Shown: positions 13,912 to 22,395, counted from the first letter of the stretch. The stretch: DNA of 33,940 nucleotides from Ruminiclostridium sp. (GCA_017465545.1 JAFTVY010000019.1:1-33940), one strand, 5' to 3'. Made by a program: numbers and translations. The notes: generated by a model from the letters alone, not told the origin.

Positions 13912-15039
13912 TTAATTGTGGGATTTTAATTTTGTGTAACCTATACTCTGACCCGAAATCTTCCTTGTAGTGTTTTTGGGCAGAGTAACGGTAAAGATGA
14001 CCTTACCGTCCTTGCATTCGGCGTTTATTTCACCGTTATGAAGCTCTACTACCTTCTTTACTATCGCAAGACCTATTCCGTTTCCTTCGGAGGAATGTGA
14101 TTCGTCCGCCTGATAGAATTTGTTGAAGATCCTCGGCAGAGCTTCCTTTGAAATCTCTCCCTTGTTTGCCACCGACACGGTAATCAGGCTATCGCCTTCC
14201 GTGATGTCTACGGATATTTTATTGTCGCTTGCAGAAAATTTTATAGCGTTATCTATAAGATTTATCCATACCTGTTTTAAAAGCTCTTCGTTGGCGTATA
14301 TTCGGTGTTCCTTGAAATTCAGCTCCATCTCTACGTGCTTACTTGTCCATTTATCCACAAGCAGAAGCACGCTGTTTCGTATCTGCTCGGACAGATTAAA
14401 GCTTGTCACGTCGGTGAGGATACTCTGATTTTCAACCTTTGTAAGCCACAGAACGTTTGTAGCCATATAGGAAAGTCGCATAGATTCTTCTTCTATAACT
14501 TCAAGGTATTCATTCTTCTGCTCTTCGGACAGATTACCGTGTCTTACAAGCTTTGCAAAGCCGGCTATAGAAACGATAGGCGTCCTGAATTCGTGAGAAA
14601 AGTTGTTTATAAAATCCTTTCTCAGCATTTCCGTCTGCTCAAGCTCGCTGGCGGCACGGTTGAAGTTTGTCTCTATACTGTGAAAGGTAGGATGATACCC
14701 CAGCGGCTTGCTGAATTCTATCCTTGCCTTGAAGTCTCCCTTCGCTAATCTATCAAGCTGGTCGGTGATACGGTTAAAGGGCTTCAGCGAAAATCTGCTT
14801 GTGAACATTGTCACAATAAAGCCGATAACCATACTTATGACCGACATCAGAACGACAATATCGTGCAGTTCAAATTTAGCGTCTATAGAGTCTATTGCGT
14901 TGATGGCAAGCAGCAGATACATTATCCCCACGGCAAGACTCAGCGCAACTGCAATAATGACGAATACGAAGAAGGATACAAGAAGAGTCAGGGCAAAACG
15001 ATGCTTTTTCTCCCGTTTCATAATCTTTCCCTGCTTCAT
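13912..15039 (-). CDS. sensor histidine kinase
   Basis: A 375-residue membrane kinase. Two hydrophobic helices, about residues 16-46 and 60-84, enclose a very short extracellular loop, so it probably senses within the membrane or via partners. A HAMP region (about 85-140) precedes the HisKA motif FINNFSHEFRTPIVSIAGF with the phosphorylated His, then the N-box QVWINLIDNAIKFSA, a short G1-like region, the F-box RIFNKFYQADESH and the G2 box GNGIGLAIVKKV. All residues needed for activity are present. The start overlaps the end of the response regulator gene by four bases (translational coupling), with GGCGGTG as ribosome-binding site. Together they form one two-component system of the OmpR class. 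Confidence 0.95.
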   Translation of the reverse strand: MKQGKIMKREKKHRFALTLLVSFFVFVIIAVALSLAVGIMYLLLAINAIDSIDAKFELHDIVVLMSVISMVIGFIVTMFTSRFSLKPFNRITDQLDRLAKGDFKARIEFSKPLGYHPTFHSIETNFNRAASELEQTEMLRKDFINNFSHEFRTPIVSIAGFAKLVRHGNLSEEQKNEYLEVIEEESMRLSYMATNVLWLTKVENQSILTDVTSFNLSEQIRNSVLLLVDKWTSKHVEMELNFKEHRIYANEELLKQVWINLIDNAIKFSASDNKISVDITEGDSLITVSVANKGEISKEALPRIFNKFYQADESHSSEGNGIGLAIVKKVVELHNGEINAECKDGKVIFTVTLPKNTTRKISGQSIGYTKLKSHN

Positions 15040-15710
15040 ATTTTTTTCACCGCCTTATATCCAAGACCTCTGACCGATTCTATCTCGAATTCCTGCCAGC
15101 CTTCAAAACGCTTGCGGAGTCGGCCTACGTGTACCGTAACCGTTTCCCAGCCGGTTTCGCTTTCTGCACCCCATATCTCATCCATAAGCTGTATTCTTGT
15201 GAATATCTGCCCGGGATAGGAAAGCAGCTTATATAACAGCATAAATTCCTTCTGCGGAAGAGTCAGCGTCTCACCGGGACGTGAAACTGTCAGCGAATTA
15301 TAGTCAAGCGTTACGTTGCCGATGGTTATTTTCTGCTCGTTTACAATCCTTGCACGGCGAAGCAGAGCTTTTATTCTCAGTAACAGCTTGTCCACGTCTA
15401 TAGGCTTTGTTATGTAGTCGTCCGTGCCGACAATAAATCCCTTCTTCTCGTCAGAGGGCAGATGCTTTGCCGTTACCATAAGTATAGGCAGAGCGTTATC
15501 TGTTTTTCTTATCAGGCTTGTAAATTCATAGCCGTCCATTTTCGGCATCATTACGTCAAGCACCACAAGGTCTATGTGTGTCCTGTCCAGCACCTCCAGA
15601 GCCTCTTCGCCGTTGTTTGCGGTGGTCACCGTGTAATTGGCGTTCTGAAGCACGGCGCTCAGTAGCATTCTTGTGTGCTTGTCGTCATCTACTACGAGAA
15701 TATGAAACAT
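15036..15710 (-). CDS. OmpR/PhoB-family response regulator
   Basis: A 224-residue regulator. The receiver domain (1-118) has acidic residues VVDDD, the phospho-acceptor Asp52 in VVLDVMMPK, Thr80 in MVTAKH, and Lys102 in TKPID. The DNA-binding winged helix (about 130-222) includes LPQKEFMLLYKLLSYPGQIFTR and VTVHVGRLRKRF, ending in VRGLGYK. It is encoded before its kinase. The gene is divergent from degV, and the shared region 15743-15823 contains symmetric elements that could be bound by this protein. AAGGAGG lies 8 bases before the ATG. Confidence 0.96.
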   Translation of the reverse strand: MFHILVVDDDKHTRMLLSAVLQNANYTVTTANNGEEALEVLDRTHIDLVVLDVMMPKMDGYEFTSLIRKTDNALPILMVTAKHLPSDEKKGFIVGTDDYITKPIDVDKLLLRIKALLRRARIVNEQKITIGNVTLDYNSLTVSRPGETLTLPQKEFMLLYKLLSYPGQIFTRIQLMDEIWGAESETGWETVTVHVGRLRKRFEGWQEFEIESVRGLGYKAVKKI

Positions 15711-15742
15711 ACGTAGCCTCCTTGATGTATATTAATATTTAT

Positions 15743-15823
15743 ATTATAATAAAGTTTTCTGAACGTAAGGTAAACTTTCCGACAAAATCTGACAAGTTTC
15801 TTTTCAGTTTAGAAAACTATAAT
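15743..15823. promoter_or_regulatory. shared divergent control region with symmetric 12-base element
   Basis: GTTCAGAAAACT (minus strand, 15753-15764) and GTTTAGAAAACT (plus strand, 15807-15818) are near-identical inverted copies lying immediately upstream of a TATAAT on each strand (15743-15748 minus; 15818-15823 plus). Between them GACAA repeats at 15781 and 15791, a 10-base spacing typical of OmpR-family direct-repeat sites. Neither promoter has a good -35, as for activated promoters. Regulation by the adjacent response regulator is inferred. Confidence 0.5.
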
Positions 15824-15872
15824 AGAATTAAGCTGTCAGATTGGCAAAAAAATCCGTAAGGGAGAAATAGTC

Positions 15873-16769
15873 ATGAAAAAAGTAAAGGTCATAACCGACT
15901 CATGCTCTGATCTCAGCACAGAAATTATGGAGAAATACGGCATAGATTATGCCCGTATGATGACCATACAGGACGAAAAGGAATCGCCCGCCCTACTCAG
16001 CTGGAGCAGAGAAGAAGCAAAGAAGCTGTATAACACCATCCGTGGCGGAAAAAGAATAATGACAACACAGGTACCCGTAGAAGAGTTTATAAGCGTATTC
16101 AGAAGGTATCTCAGCCAGGATTATGATATTGTGTATATCGGCTGTTCCACAAAACAGTCAGGTTCCGTCAATACCGCAAGCGTTATTTCCGAGGAGCTTC
16201 TCGAAGAATTTCCCGATTCAAAAATATACTGCATAGATTCACAGAACGCAAGTCTTGGCGAGGGTATGCTTGCAATAGAAGCGGCAAAGCTTGCAAACGA
16301 CGGCTACAGCGCCGAGGAGATAAACGAGCGCATAGTATCCATCAGAAAGAACGTGCATCAGTATGTTACCGTACATACACTTGAGCATCTCAGAAAGGCA
16401 GGAAGAGTAACCGCTTCATCAGCCTTTTTCGGAAATCTTATGGGCGTAAAGCCTATACTCATTTCTGATGCCGAAGGCACTCAGACTGCCATCAAGAAGG
16501 TGAGAGGCAGACAGAATTCTCTTAACGAGCTTATCGGAATGCTTAAAAAGAATATAACCGATTCCGAAAATCAGACTATATTCGTAGCTCACGCCGATTG
16601 CGATGACAAGGAGATTTCAGGCTTTGTTGAAAGAATAAAGGAAGAGATTCCCTGCCAGAACGTGTACGTGGGTATAATCGGCCCGATAATCGGTGCGTCA
16701 ATAGGTCCCGACGCTATAGGTATATGGGGCTTTGGCGAAACCGTTACCCACAGAGTGAAGGAAGACTGA
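15873..16769 (+). CDS. DegV/FakB-family fatty-acid-binding protein
   Basis: A 298-residue DegV protein. The N-terminal VKVITDSCSDLSTEIMEKYGI with the following VPVEEF and IGCSTKQSGSVNTA segments are the family's ligand-binding loops, and GRVTASSAFFGNLMGVKPILIS is the conserved central block. DegV/FakB proteins hold a fatty acid while the kinase FakA phosphorylates its carboxylate; the acyl-phosphate is passed on to phospholipid synthesis. No FakA gene is visible in the window. The plsY-like gene starts 25 bases downstream, and PlsY uses acyl-phosphate as donor, so the pair forms a plausible route for exogenous fatty acids. AAGGGAGA precedes the ATG. Confidence 0.92.
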   Translation: MKKVKVITDSCSDLSTEIMEKYGIDYARMMTIQDEKESPALLSWSREEAKKLYNTIRGGKRIMTTQVPVEEFISVFRRYLSQDYDIVYIGCSTKQSGSVNTASVISEELLEEFPDSKIYCIDSQNASLGEGMLAIEAAKLANDGYSAEEINERIVSIRKNVHQYVTVHTLEHLRKAGRVTASSAFFGNLMGVKPILISDAEGTQTAIKKVRGRQNSLNELIGMLKKNITDSENQTIFVAHADCDDKEISGFVERIKEEIPCQNVYVGIIGPIIGASIGPDAIGIWGFGETVTHRVKED

Positions 16770-16794
16770 TAAAGTCATTATCGGGGGAATTTAT

Positions 16795-17418
16795 ATGGAA
16801 ATCATACTTTATATTGCGGCGGCTGTCTCAGCCTATCTCGTATCAGGCTGGAATCCCGCTATAACCTTTTCAAAGCTTATCTATAAAAAAGACATACGTA
16901 CCTGCGGTAGCGGAAATCCCGGTTTTACAAATTTCAAGCGTACCTTCGGCAACAAGTGGGCGTGGTTCGTACTCGCTCTTGATATGTCAAAGGCGGCAAT
17001 TGTTGTAGTGCTGTTTGCCATTCTCTTTAATACGCAGATGGGCAGATTCCAGTTCGGTGCGGCATATACGGCAATATTCGCCGTAGTCGGTCACGCCTTT
17101 CCCGTGTGGTATGGGTTCAAGGGTGGAAAAGGCTTTCTTGTGAGCCTTTCCTCAGCCTGGGTAATTGACTGGAGAGTAGGTCTTATCGCTACGGTAATAA
17201 TGATAGTCTTACTACTCATAACCAAGTACATGTCACTCTCGACCGTTGTTGCAATGCTGTGCTGTCCCGTTATGCTTGCCATTTTCGGTACGGAGCTTCC
17301 CGTAATTCTTATGATGACGGCAATAGTTCTGTTTATGACAATACGCCATAAGGAGAATTTCAAGAGGCTGATAAAGGGAACAGAATCTCGTTTCGAGCTT
17401 CGTAAAAAAAGTTCTTAA
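16795..17418 (+). CDS. PlsY-like glycerol-3-phosphate acyltransferase (second paralogue)
   Basis: A 207-residue integral membrane protein, mostly hydrophobic with about five helices. PlsY motif 1 appears as DIRTCGSGNPGFTNFKRTFG and motif 2 as GHAFPVWYGFKGGKG, both retaining the glycines and Lys required for acyl-phosphate and glycerol-3-phosphate binding. It differs from the housekeeping PlsY at 27841-28497 in this window and is instead paired with degV. PlsY acylates sn-1 of glycerol-3-phosphate to give lysophosphatidate. A role with exogenous or special fatty acids is inferred from the degV neighbour. The C-terminus is longer and more basic than usual. A terminator follows. Confidence 0.88.
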   Translation: MEIILYIAAAVSAYLVSGWNPAITFSKLIYKKDIRTCGSGNPGFTNFKRTFGNKWAWFVLALDMSKAAIVVVLFAILFNTQMGRFQFGAAYTAIFAVVGHAFPVWYGFKGGKGFLVSLSSAWVIDWRVGLIATVIMIVLLLITKYMSLSTVVAMLCCPVMLAIFGTELPVILMMTAIVLFMTIRHKENFKRLIKGTESRFELRKKSS

Positions 17419-17425
17419 TTCAAAT

Positions 17426-17464
17426 ATCTCCCATCAGAGCCTTTCCGATGGGAGATTCGTTTTA
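17426..17464 (+). terminator. intrinsic terminator, convergent
   Basis: ATCTCCCATC (17426-17435) pairs with GATGGGAGAT (17447-17456), then TCGTTTTA. It ends the degV operon and overlaps the stop of the convergent mutarotase gene. Confidence 0.8.
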
Positions 17465-18319
17465 TTGTGCTGATATTGTCATACTGTATTTCTGCGTTTT
17501 CCCGGGCTGTGCAGACTGGATACCCTTTTTGTCTGCAAATACTCCGTTGTCGTTGTCATAATCATCGCTTCCGCACCAGGGCTCTATACATATAAAGCCT
17601 GCTCTTTTTCCTGCAGGAGTCCACAGACCAAGCGAGGTAAAGCCCTTCCAGCCTATTCTTGCAAGAGTCTTGCCGCCTTCCTTTAATACTACGCTGTCGG
17701 ACTTTATATCGTCAAAATAAACTACGTCGTTATCAAACATATCGTAATTTAAAGAAAGCGTATCAGAAGCTACCAGTCTTTCTATTCTGTTGCCGCTTTC
17801 AAACATTCTGTTATCAAGATTCATAACAGGTGTTGAGGCGGTTTCCTTTTCGGCGAATTCTATAGTGCAGTTGTCGAGATTATCGCAGGCAATTGCAGGG
17901 TGTGCGCCTATGCAGAAGGGCATATCCTTATCGCTGTCATTTGTGACTTCATAATCAATAACAAGACTGTCACCGTTTATGCTGTACGTAAGAGAAAGAC
18001 TGCAGTCAAAGGGAAAGCCGGTTTCTTCTGCCTTGAAGCTTTTTGTAAATACGGCACTACAATCGTCACAGCGACTCATATCGTATTCGTAATCTCTTGC
18101 AAAGCCGTGCTTTGCAAGCTTTATTTTTTTGCCGTATATTTCAGTTTCGTTCTGTTTTACGTTACCGATAGCAGGGAAGAGCACGGGGGAGCTTTTGCCC
18201 CAGAAGGCGGGATCGCTGCACCACATAATTTCTCTGTCGTCTATCACAAGAGATTTAAGCTCTGCTCCCTTTGTATCTATAAGCGCCTTTACCTTGCCTG
18301 ATGAAATTTCTTTCAACAT
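17462..18319 (-). CDS. aldose 1-epimerase family protein (LacX-like mutarotase)
   Basis: A 285-residue galactose-mutarotase-fold protein. GAHPAIAC holds the likely catalytic His and FICIEPWCG the catalytic Glu; KGAELKSL and WCSDPAFWGKSSPVLFPAIGN match the LacX-type subgroup of aldose 1-epimerases. It should interconvert alpha and beta anomers of a hexose, in the cytosol (no signal peptide). An upstream extension of 18 codons exists in frame, but the ATG at 18319 has AGAAGGA 8 bases upstream and is preferred. It starts 5 bases past the stop of the GH26 mannanase gene, whose stop lies within this ribosome-binding region, so they are cotranscribed; anomers of released mannose or mannobiose are likely substrates. 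Confidence 0.85.
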   Translation of the reverse strand: MLKEISSGKVKALIDTKGAELKSLVIDDREIMWCSDPAFWGKSSPVLFPAIGNVKQNETEIYGKKIKLAKHGFARDYEYDMSRCDDCSAVFTKSFKAEETGFPFDCSLSLTYSINGDSLVIDYEVTNDSDKDMPFCIGAHPAIACDNLDNCTIEFAEKETASTPVMNLDNRMFESGNRIERLVASDTLSLNYDMFDNDVVYFDDIKSDSVVLKEGGKTLARIGWKGFTSLGLWTPAGKRAGFICIEPWCGSDDYDNDNGVFADKKGIQSAQPGKTQKYSMTISAQ

Positions 18320-18323
18320 ATCG

Positions 18324-19679
18324 TTATTCCTTCTTATAATCCTTGAGCTTTGAATTTTCGGGTGATTTATCAAGATTCTGAAGCTCCCATAAATAGAGGT
18401 ATTCGGGTATTATCTTTTCTGTTCCCTCAAAATCGGGAAGCTCGCTTAAGGTGATAACCTTATCGTGAGAATATACGCCCTTTAAGAATTCTGAAGACAT
18501 ACGGTCTGTATTGATGGAGGGCGTTCCACCGAGAGAGGTGATTATAGCACCCGTTGACGTAGCCTTGCATACGAATTCGCCGTTCCAGGGCATATAGTAT
18601 AACCACTTAACCTTGCTGTCAGCGGCAAACACCTTGTCAGGATCGGGAATGTATCCACATTCGCTGATGGTTGCCATTTTGCTTTCAGGCATAATGGCAG
18701 AAAGTGTGCTGTATTTGAGGCTCTGCTCGCTATGATCTACTGTATCGGGATAGATATCCATACCGCCGATATCATAGGTATTTGCGTTTACTTCAGCCTT
18801 TTTAGCCTGACCGTTCCATACCCAGATAAGATTTGTAAGCTTGTGGTAGTTTTCAAGTCTGTCGAATACCATATACCAAAGCTTCTGATAATACTGTCCC
18901 TTGAAGGTATCCGTATCCTTTACGCCCCACCAGAACCAGCCGCCGCTTGCCTCGTGAAGAGGTCTCCACAGGACAGGAACACCTGCCGCCTCAAGTCTCT
19001 GAAGCTTTAATGCGATAGTATCAATATCCTTGATAACAACTTCATATTCCTTTGTACCGGGGGTTACGGCATTTTTGAGGCTGAAGTTTGCTATTTCGTC
19101 TGAATAGAAGGCGATACCCTTCACGTCATCGTTTTCGATATCAACGGGTACCTTCCAATGCCAGCAGAAAGAAACTATACCATTCTGCTTTGTATGCCAG
19201 CTTATAGCGTCGTCGATGTGCTGATCGTTTATTCCCTGGTCACCGTGGGAGAAGATCATATCAAAGCCGATTATGGCTGGGAGATCGCCCGTTTCCATAT
19301 AGTATACGATCTGCTCGTACTGACCGTCCTGGAAATACTGCTGACCTGCAAATATGTTTTTGCCGTAGTTTTCCTTGAGATAGTTGAAAAGAGCAAGAGT
19401 CTCAGGGTTTGTATTCTTGGATACCGGCTTTGAGCCGTCAGGCTCACGGGATTCAAGATCCTTTAAAAGTGCGTCGAAGTCGGTTTCGTAGGAAAGTGCC
19501 ACCTTCATATCAACCTCTCCGTTTTCGTCAACGGCAACGGGGTTGGATAAAGGCTTCTGCTGTTCGGAGGGTGAAGAGCTCGTGTTGTCTCCTGATACTC
19601 CGGATGTGCTATCGCCACTGCAGGCACAAAGAGAAAGTATCATCGAAGCCGCAAGGATAGCAGATATTATTTTTCTCAT
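18324..19679 (-). CDS. GH26 beta-mannanase lipoprotein
   Basis: A 451-residue secreted lipoprotein. The signal peptide ends in a lipobox with Cys20 (SLCACSG), followed by a Ser/Thr/Gly-rich linker (21-45). The glycoside hydrolase family 26 domain (about 85-420) shows GFDMIFSHGDQ, FCWHWKVPV, the acid/base Glu243 in WRPLHEASGGWFWWG, and the nucleophile Glu340 in TISECGYIPD. GH26 enzymes cleave beta-1,4-mannan by a retaining mechanism; some members act on mixed-linkage glucans, but the WHWK and RPLHE residues suit mannan. Membrane attachment on the outer face lets it digest plant or yeast mannan near the cell. A consensus promoter lies upstream, and the mutarotase gene follows. Confidence 0.92.
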   Translation of the reverse strand: MRKIISAILAASMILSLCACSGDSTSGVSGDNTSSSPSEQQKPLSNPVAVDENGEVDMKVALSYETDFDALLKDLESREPDGSKPVSKNTNPETLALFNYLKENYGKNIFAGQQYFQDGQYEQIVYYMETGDLPAIIGFDMIFSHGDQGINDQHIDDAISWHTKQNGIVSFCWHWKVPVDIENDDVKGIAFYSDEIANFSLKNAVTPGTKEYEVVIKDIDTIALKLQRLEAAGVPVLWRPLHEASGGWFWWGVKDTDTFKGQYYQKLWYMVFDRLENYHKLTNLIWVWNGQAKKAEVNANTYDIGGMDIYPDTVDHSEQSLKYSTLSAIMPESKMATISECGYIPDPDKVFAADSKVKWLYYMPWNGEFVCKATSTGAIITSLGGTPSINTDRMSSEFLKGVYSHDKVITLSELPDFEGTEKIIPEYLYLWELQNLDKSPENSKLKDYKKE

Positions 19680-19721
19680 AGTTTTATATTCCTTTCATAA
19701 TTTGCTGAATAATATAACTCT

Positions 19722-19750
19722 ATTATATCAGATATTATTATAAATTTCAA
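19722..19750 (-). promoter_or_regulatory. sigma-A promoter of the mannanase operon
   Basis: Minus strand TTGAAA (19745-19750) and TATAAT (19722-19727), 17-base spacer, TGA extended -10, about 43 bases before the start codon. Confidence 0.8.
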
Positions 19751-19777
19751 CAATATAAAGTAAATTTAATTAACAAG

Positions 19778-19806
19778 TTGACTAAAATATAACAGTTTGA
19801 TATAAT
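19778..19806 (+). promoter_or_regulatory. sigma-A promoter of the deaminase gene
   Basis: TTGACT (19778-19783) and TATAAT (19801-19806), 17-base spacer, TGA extended -10. It is divergent from the mannanase promoter. Confidence 0.85.
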
Positions 19807-19838
19807 AGTAAAGGATAAAAACGTAAAGGAGAATTATT

Positions 19839-20456
19839 ATGTGGTCAGATTTATCATACGAATGGCAGACTGCCTTTTCAGAAGCGTGGACAGCTTTTAA
19901 AAACGGAAGTACTCCTATCGGTGCGGCACTATTTGACGGTAACGGCAATCTTGTTACCTCCAACCGCAACCGTGCAGGGGAAAAGGGAACACTAAACAAA
20001 CGTACCTCCCATGCAGAAGCGAATATCCTGCACGGCATTGATACAAGCGTATACGATCTTCACGATATGATTCTCTATAGTACAATGGAGCCTTGCCCCA
20101 TGTGTATGGGAACCTGTGTAATGGCAGGAATCAGAACGCTTCGCTTTGCCGCCCGTGATCCATACTGCGGCTTTACCTATCTTAAGGATACCGAGCCATA
20201 TTTTAAAACCAAAAATCTCGATTACAGCTTTACAAATGATGAGATGGAACTGGTACAGCTTACGATACAGGGCTACCGTGAGCTGAGATATATGGAGCAG
20301 GGTGCATCAGATAAGGTGTACAAAACCTTTTACGAGCTTGTTCCAAAGATAAAGGAATTAACTGAAACGTTATACAAGGAGAAAACCTTAGATAAGTTTG
20401 CAAAGGAAGATAAGCCTTTTTCCGAGGTTTATGATTATATTTTGTCACTTAAATAA
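19839..20456 (+). CDS. cytidine/nucleoside deaminase-fold protein
   Basis: A 205-residue zinc deaminase. HAEANIL carries the zinc-ligand His and catalytic Glu, and STMEPCPMCMGTCVMAGI gives the two zinc Cys in the P-C-x-x-C motif of the CDA/TadA family. It is longer than TadA (about 150) because of a C-terminal helical extension of about 80 residues with VYKTFYELVPKIKELTETLY. The PCPMC motif is shared with guanine deaminases and TadA-like enzymes; the extension argues against a plain TadA. I expect hydrolytic deamination of a nucleobase or nucleoside, substrate undetermined. AAAGGAG precedes the ATG. The gene stands alone between its own promoter and a terminator. Confidence 0.85.
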   Translation: MWSDLSYEWQTAFSEAWTAFKNGSTPIGAALFDGNGNLVTSNRNRAGEKGTLNKRTSHAEANILHGIDTSVYDLHDMILYSTMEPCPMCMGTCVMAGIRTLRFAARDPYCGFTYLKDTEPYFKTKNLDYSFTNDEMELVQLTIQGYRELRYMEQGASDKVYKTFYELVPKIKELTETLYKEKTLDKFAKEDKPFSEVYDYILSLK

Positions 20457-20457
20457 A

Positions 20458-20497
20458 AGCTGACCTGTGGATGATAATTCAACCACAGGTCTTTCTT
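20458..20497. terminator. convergent intrinsic terminator
   Basis: GACCTGTGG (20462-20470) pairs with CCACAGGTC (20483-20491), followed by TTTCTT. It lies between the deaminase stop and the convergent spoIIR stop. Confidence 0.75.
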
Positions 20498-21209
20498 AAA
20501 ACAAAAATCTTAAGTTCCACGCTGAAAGTCTGTCGGGACTTTTATTTGCGAAGATTTCTCTTACTATCTTCGGAGTTTCGGGTACCCTTGCTGTCGTATC
20601 TTCTTCGCTTTTGTCATCACTTTTGCCAAAGATATTTCCGATTATCTCAAATAACGCAAACCTTACCTCTATATTCTTCGACTGCTCTATTCTTTTGCTT
20701 TCCTGTTCTGTGAAGAATTCACCCGAAGCAGGAAGACACAGCGGCGGAAACATCACACACCACCAGTTTTTTCCTTCGGCTTTTCCTATCAGAAATCTGA
20801 CTGCGGTATATTCCCCCGCAGGAAGCGTATAGTTTTCATATTTTCTTGTAGTAAAATAAGTATCCGCTATCTCGCAGACCACGTTATAATTATAGCCCTT
20901 GCTCCTGATAAAGCTGTTTGCCGCCTGCTCCATACTTATTCTGTTTTCCTTTGACGCTTCTATCGCCTTATCGCTGTTTTCACAGCCTGAAAACACCTCT
21001 GCGAAGGTAAGAAGCATATGATCCCTCAGCTCATATTTCAGCTTCTGATCCTCCTCGCTGTCGGAGTTTGCTAAAATATGAAGCCTCAGCACCTTGTCGG
21101 GCGTTTCCTCGCAGTCTGTAGCAAAGGCGGAAAAACCGCTTATCATAAGCACCAGAACAGCCGATACAACGAAAAAAATACCTGTAAAAGAAAATTTAAA
21201 CCCTGCCAT
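20496..21209 (-). CDS. spoIIR: stage II sporulation protein R
   Basis: A 237-residue SpoIIR. The N-terminal membrane segment (10-30) is followed by the family hallmark VLRLHILANSDSEEDQKLKY, and by AGEYTAVRFLIG and NWWCVMFPPLCLP. SpoIIR is made in the forespore under sigma-F, exported, and triggers SpoIIGA to process pro-sigma-E in the mother cell. The C-terminal tail is longer and rich in Asp/Glu/Lys (KSDDKSEEDTTA) before a final hydrophobic stretch, as in other Clostridia. I did not find a convincing sigma-F promoter in the 52 bases upstream, so the gene may also be expressed from elsewhere. Its presence supports a sporulating lineage. Confidence 0.92.
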   Translation of the reverse strand: MAGFKFSFTGIFFVVSAVLVLMISGFSAFATDCEETPDKVLRLHILANSDSEEDQKLKYELRDHMLLTFAEVFSGCENSDKAIEASKENRISMEQAANSFIRSKGYNYNVVCEIADTYFTTRKYENYTLPAGEYTAVRFLIGKAEGKNWWCVMFPPLCLPASGEFFTEQESKRIEQSKNIEVRFALFEIIGNIFGKSDDKSEEDTTARVPETPKIVREIFANKSPDRLSAWNLRFLF

Positions 21210-21261
21210 AATAACGTCCTTTCTGTGTTGTCAGCAGGATTATCGGCAGGGTTTTATAATT

Positions 21262-22233
21262 TTATTCAGTAAATTCGTAATTTCCTGTACAGCCTTTTCT
21301 TTTTCTTTCTATCCAGCACAGAATATCGTCAAAGACCACTTCCTTCATAGTCTCGTTCACAAGCTCGTGTCTGGCACCGGGATAGAGCTTTATCTCAACG
21401 TTACAGCCCTCGTTTATCAGCTTTTCATAGACGTTTATAACGCCCTTGCCGTAGTTTCCCACGGGGTCTGCCGTACCTGATGAAAAAAGAATAGGAAGCT
21501 TTTTAGGTACCTTTGCCACCCACTGGGAGGAGGATATTCTTCTGAGCAGAGTGGTAAGATCCACAAAGCCTGAAGCTGTGAATATAAAGTTCGTCTTTTC
21601 ATCTTCGATGAATTTCTTTACTACCTCCGTATCGTGGGTCAGCCAGTCGAAGATGGTCTGCTTATTTTCAATGCGGTCGTTGTATACTCCGTACATCAGA
21701 TTGTTCAGCTTTTCACTTCTGAAGCGTCCGCCCTTCAGCGCAACCACGGATCTTGCCGCACGTACTCCAAGCTCGCCTAAAGCCTTATCGTCGCCTGTGC
21801 CTAAAATTACAAGAGCGGTAAGCTCATCGGGAAAACGGGAGGCGTAAAGTCGTGCTATAAAGCTACCCATACTGTGACCTATCATAAAGTAGGGCAGAGT
21901 AGGGAATTTCCTTTTCATTATCATAGTCAGTCGGCGCAGATCGTTCACAAGAAAGCTCCAGCCGTCCTTTTCTGCAAAATAGCCGTAATCATCCTTTGAG
22001 GAAACGCTGTTTCCGTGTCCTAAATGATCGTTTCCGCAGACTATATATCCGTTGTCGGTGAGAAATTCTGCAAAATGCTCATAACGGCCGATATGTTCGC
22101 ACATTCCGTGCGAAATTTGTATAATTCCCTTTAACTCCCCGCCGGCAGGAACGTACACGTAGTATGCACATTTATTCACACCGTTGGAGGAATCAAAGTG
22201 GCCTGAGGTTTTACTGAATCTCATATACGACAC
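21262..22233 (-). CDS. alpha/beta hydrolase, monoacylglycerol lipase-like (Hydrolase_4)
   Basis: A 323-residue cytosolic alpha/beta hydrolase. The oxyanion motif is QISHGMCEHIGRYEHF; the nucleophile elbow is MIGHSMGSFIA (Ser); Asp in FSSGTADPVGNYGKGV and His in YPGARHELVNE complete the triad. GNDHLGHGNS is the segment typical of lysophospholipase/monoacylglycerol lipases. Such enzymes release fatty acid from monoacylglycerols or lysophospholipids, consistent with the lipid-oriented genes nearby (degV, plsY), though that link is loose. A promoter with 17-base spacer lies upstream. No signal peptide. Spacing to the downstream spoIIR gene is 52 bases, which could allow read-through. Confidence 0.9.
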   Translation of the reverse strand: MSYMRFSKTSGHFDSSNGVNKCAYYVYVPAGGELKGIIQISHGMCEHIGRYEHFAEFLTDNGYIVCGNDHLGHGNSVSSKDDYGYFAEKDGWSFLVNDLRRLTMIMKRKFPTLPYFMIGHSMGSFIARLYASRFPDELTALVILGTGDDKALGELGVRAARSVVALKGGRFRSEKLNNLMYGVYNDRIENKQTIFDWLTHDTEVVKKFIEDEKTNFIFTASGFVDLTTLLRRISSSQWVAKVPKKLPILFSSGTADPVGNYGKGVINVYEKLINEGCNVEIKLYPGARHELVNETMKEVVFDDILCWIERKRKGCTGNYEFTE

Positions 22234-22273
22234 CTGTTTCCTTGATAGAAATTCTGTTTTGCTATATTAATAT

Positions 22274-22302
22274 ATTATATCAGAAATTTTCAGAAAATTC
22301 AA
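22274..22302 (-). promoter_or_regulatory. sigma-A promoter of the hydrolase gene
   Basis: Minus strand TTGAAT (22297-22302) and TATAAT (22274-22279), 17-base spacer, TGA extended -10. Confidence 0.8.
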
Positions 22303-22324
22303 GTATCCGTAATTTATAAAATAG

Positions 22325-22353
22325 TTGCTTTTTTTGTGATTTGGTGTTATACT
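22325..22353 (+). promoter_or_regulatory. sigma-A promoter of the mrp gene
   Basis: TTGCTT (22325-22330) and TATACT (22348-22353), 17-base spacer, TGT extended -10, about 43 bases before the mrp start. Confidence 0.7.
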
Positions 22354-22395
22354 ATATTACATAGATAAAATCTACAAAGGAAAGGAAAAAATAAA

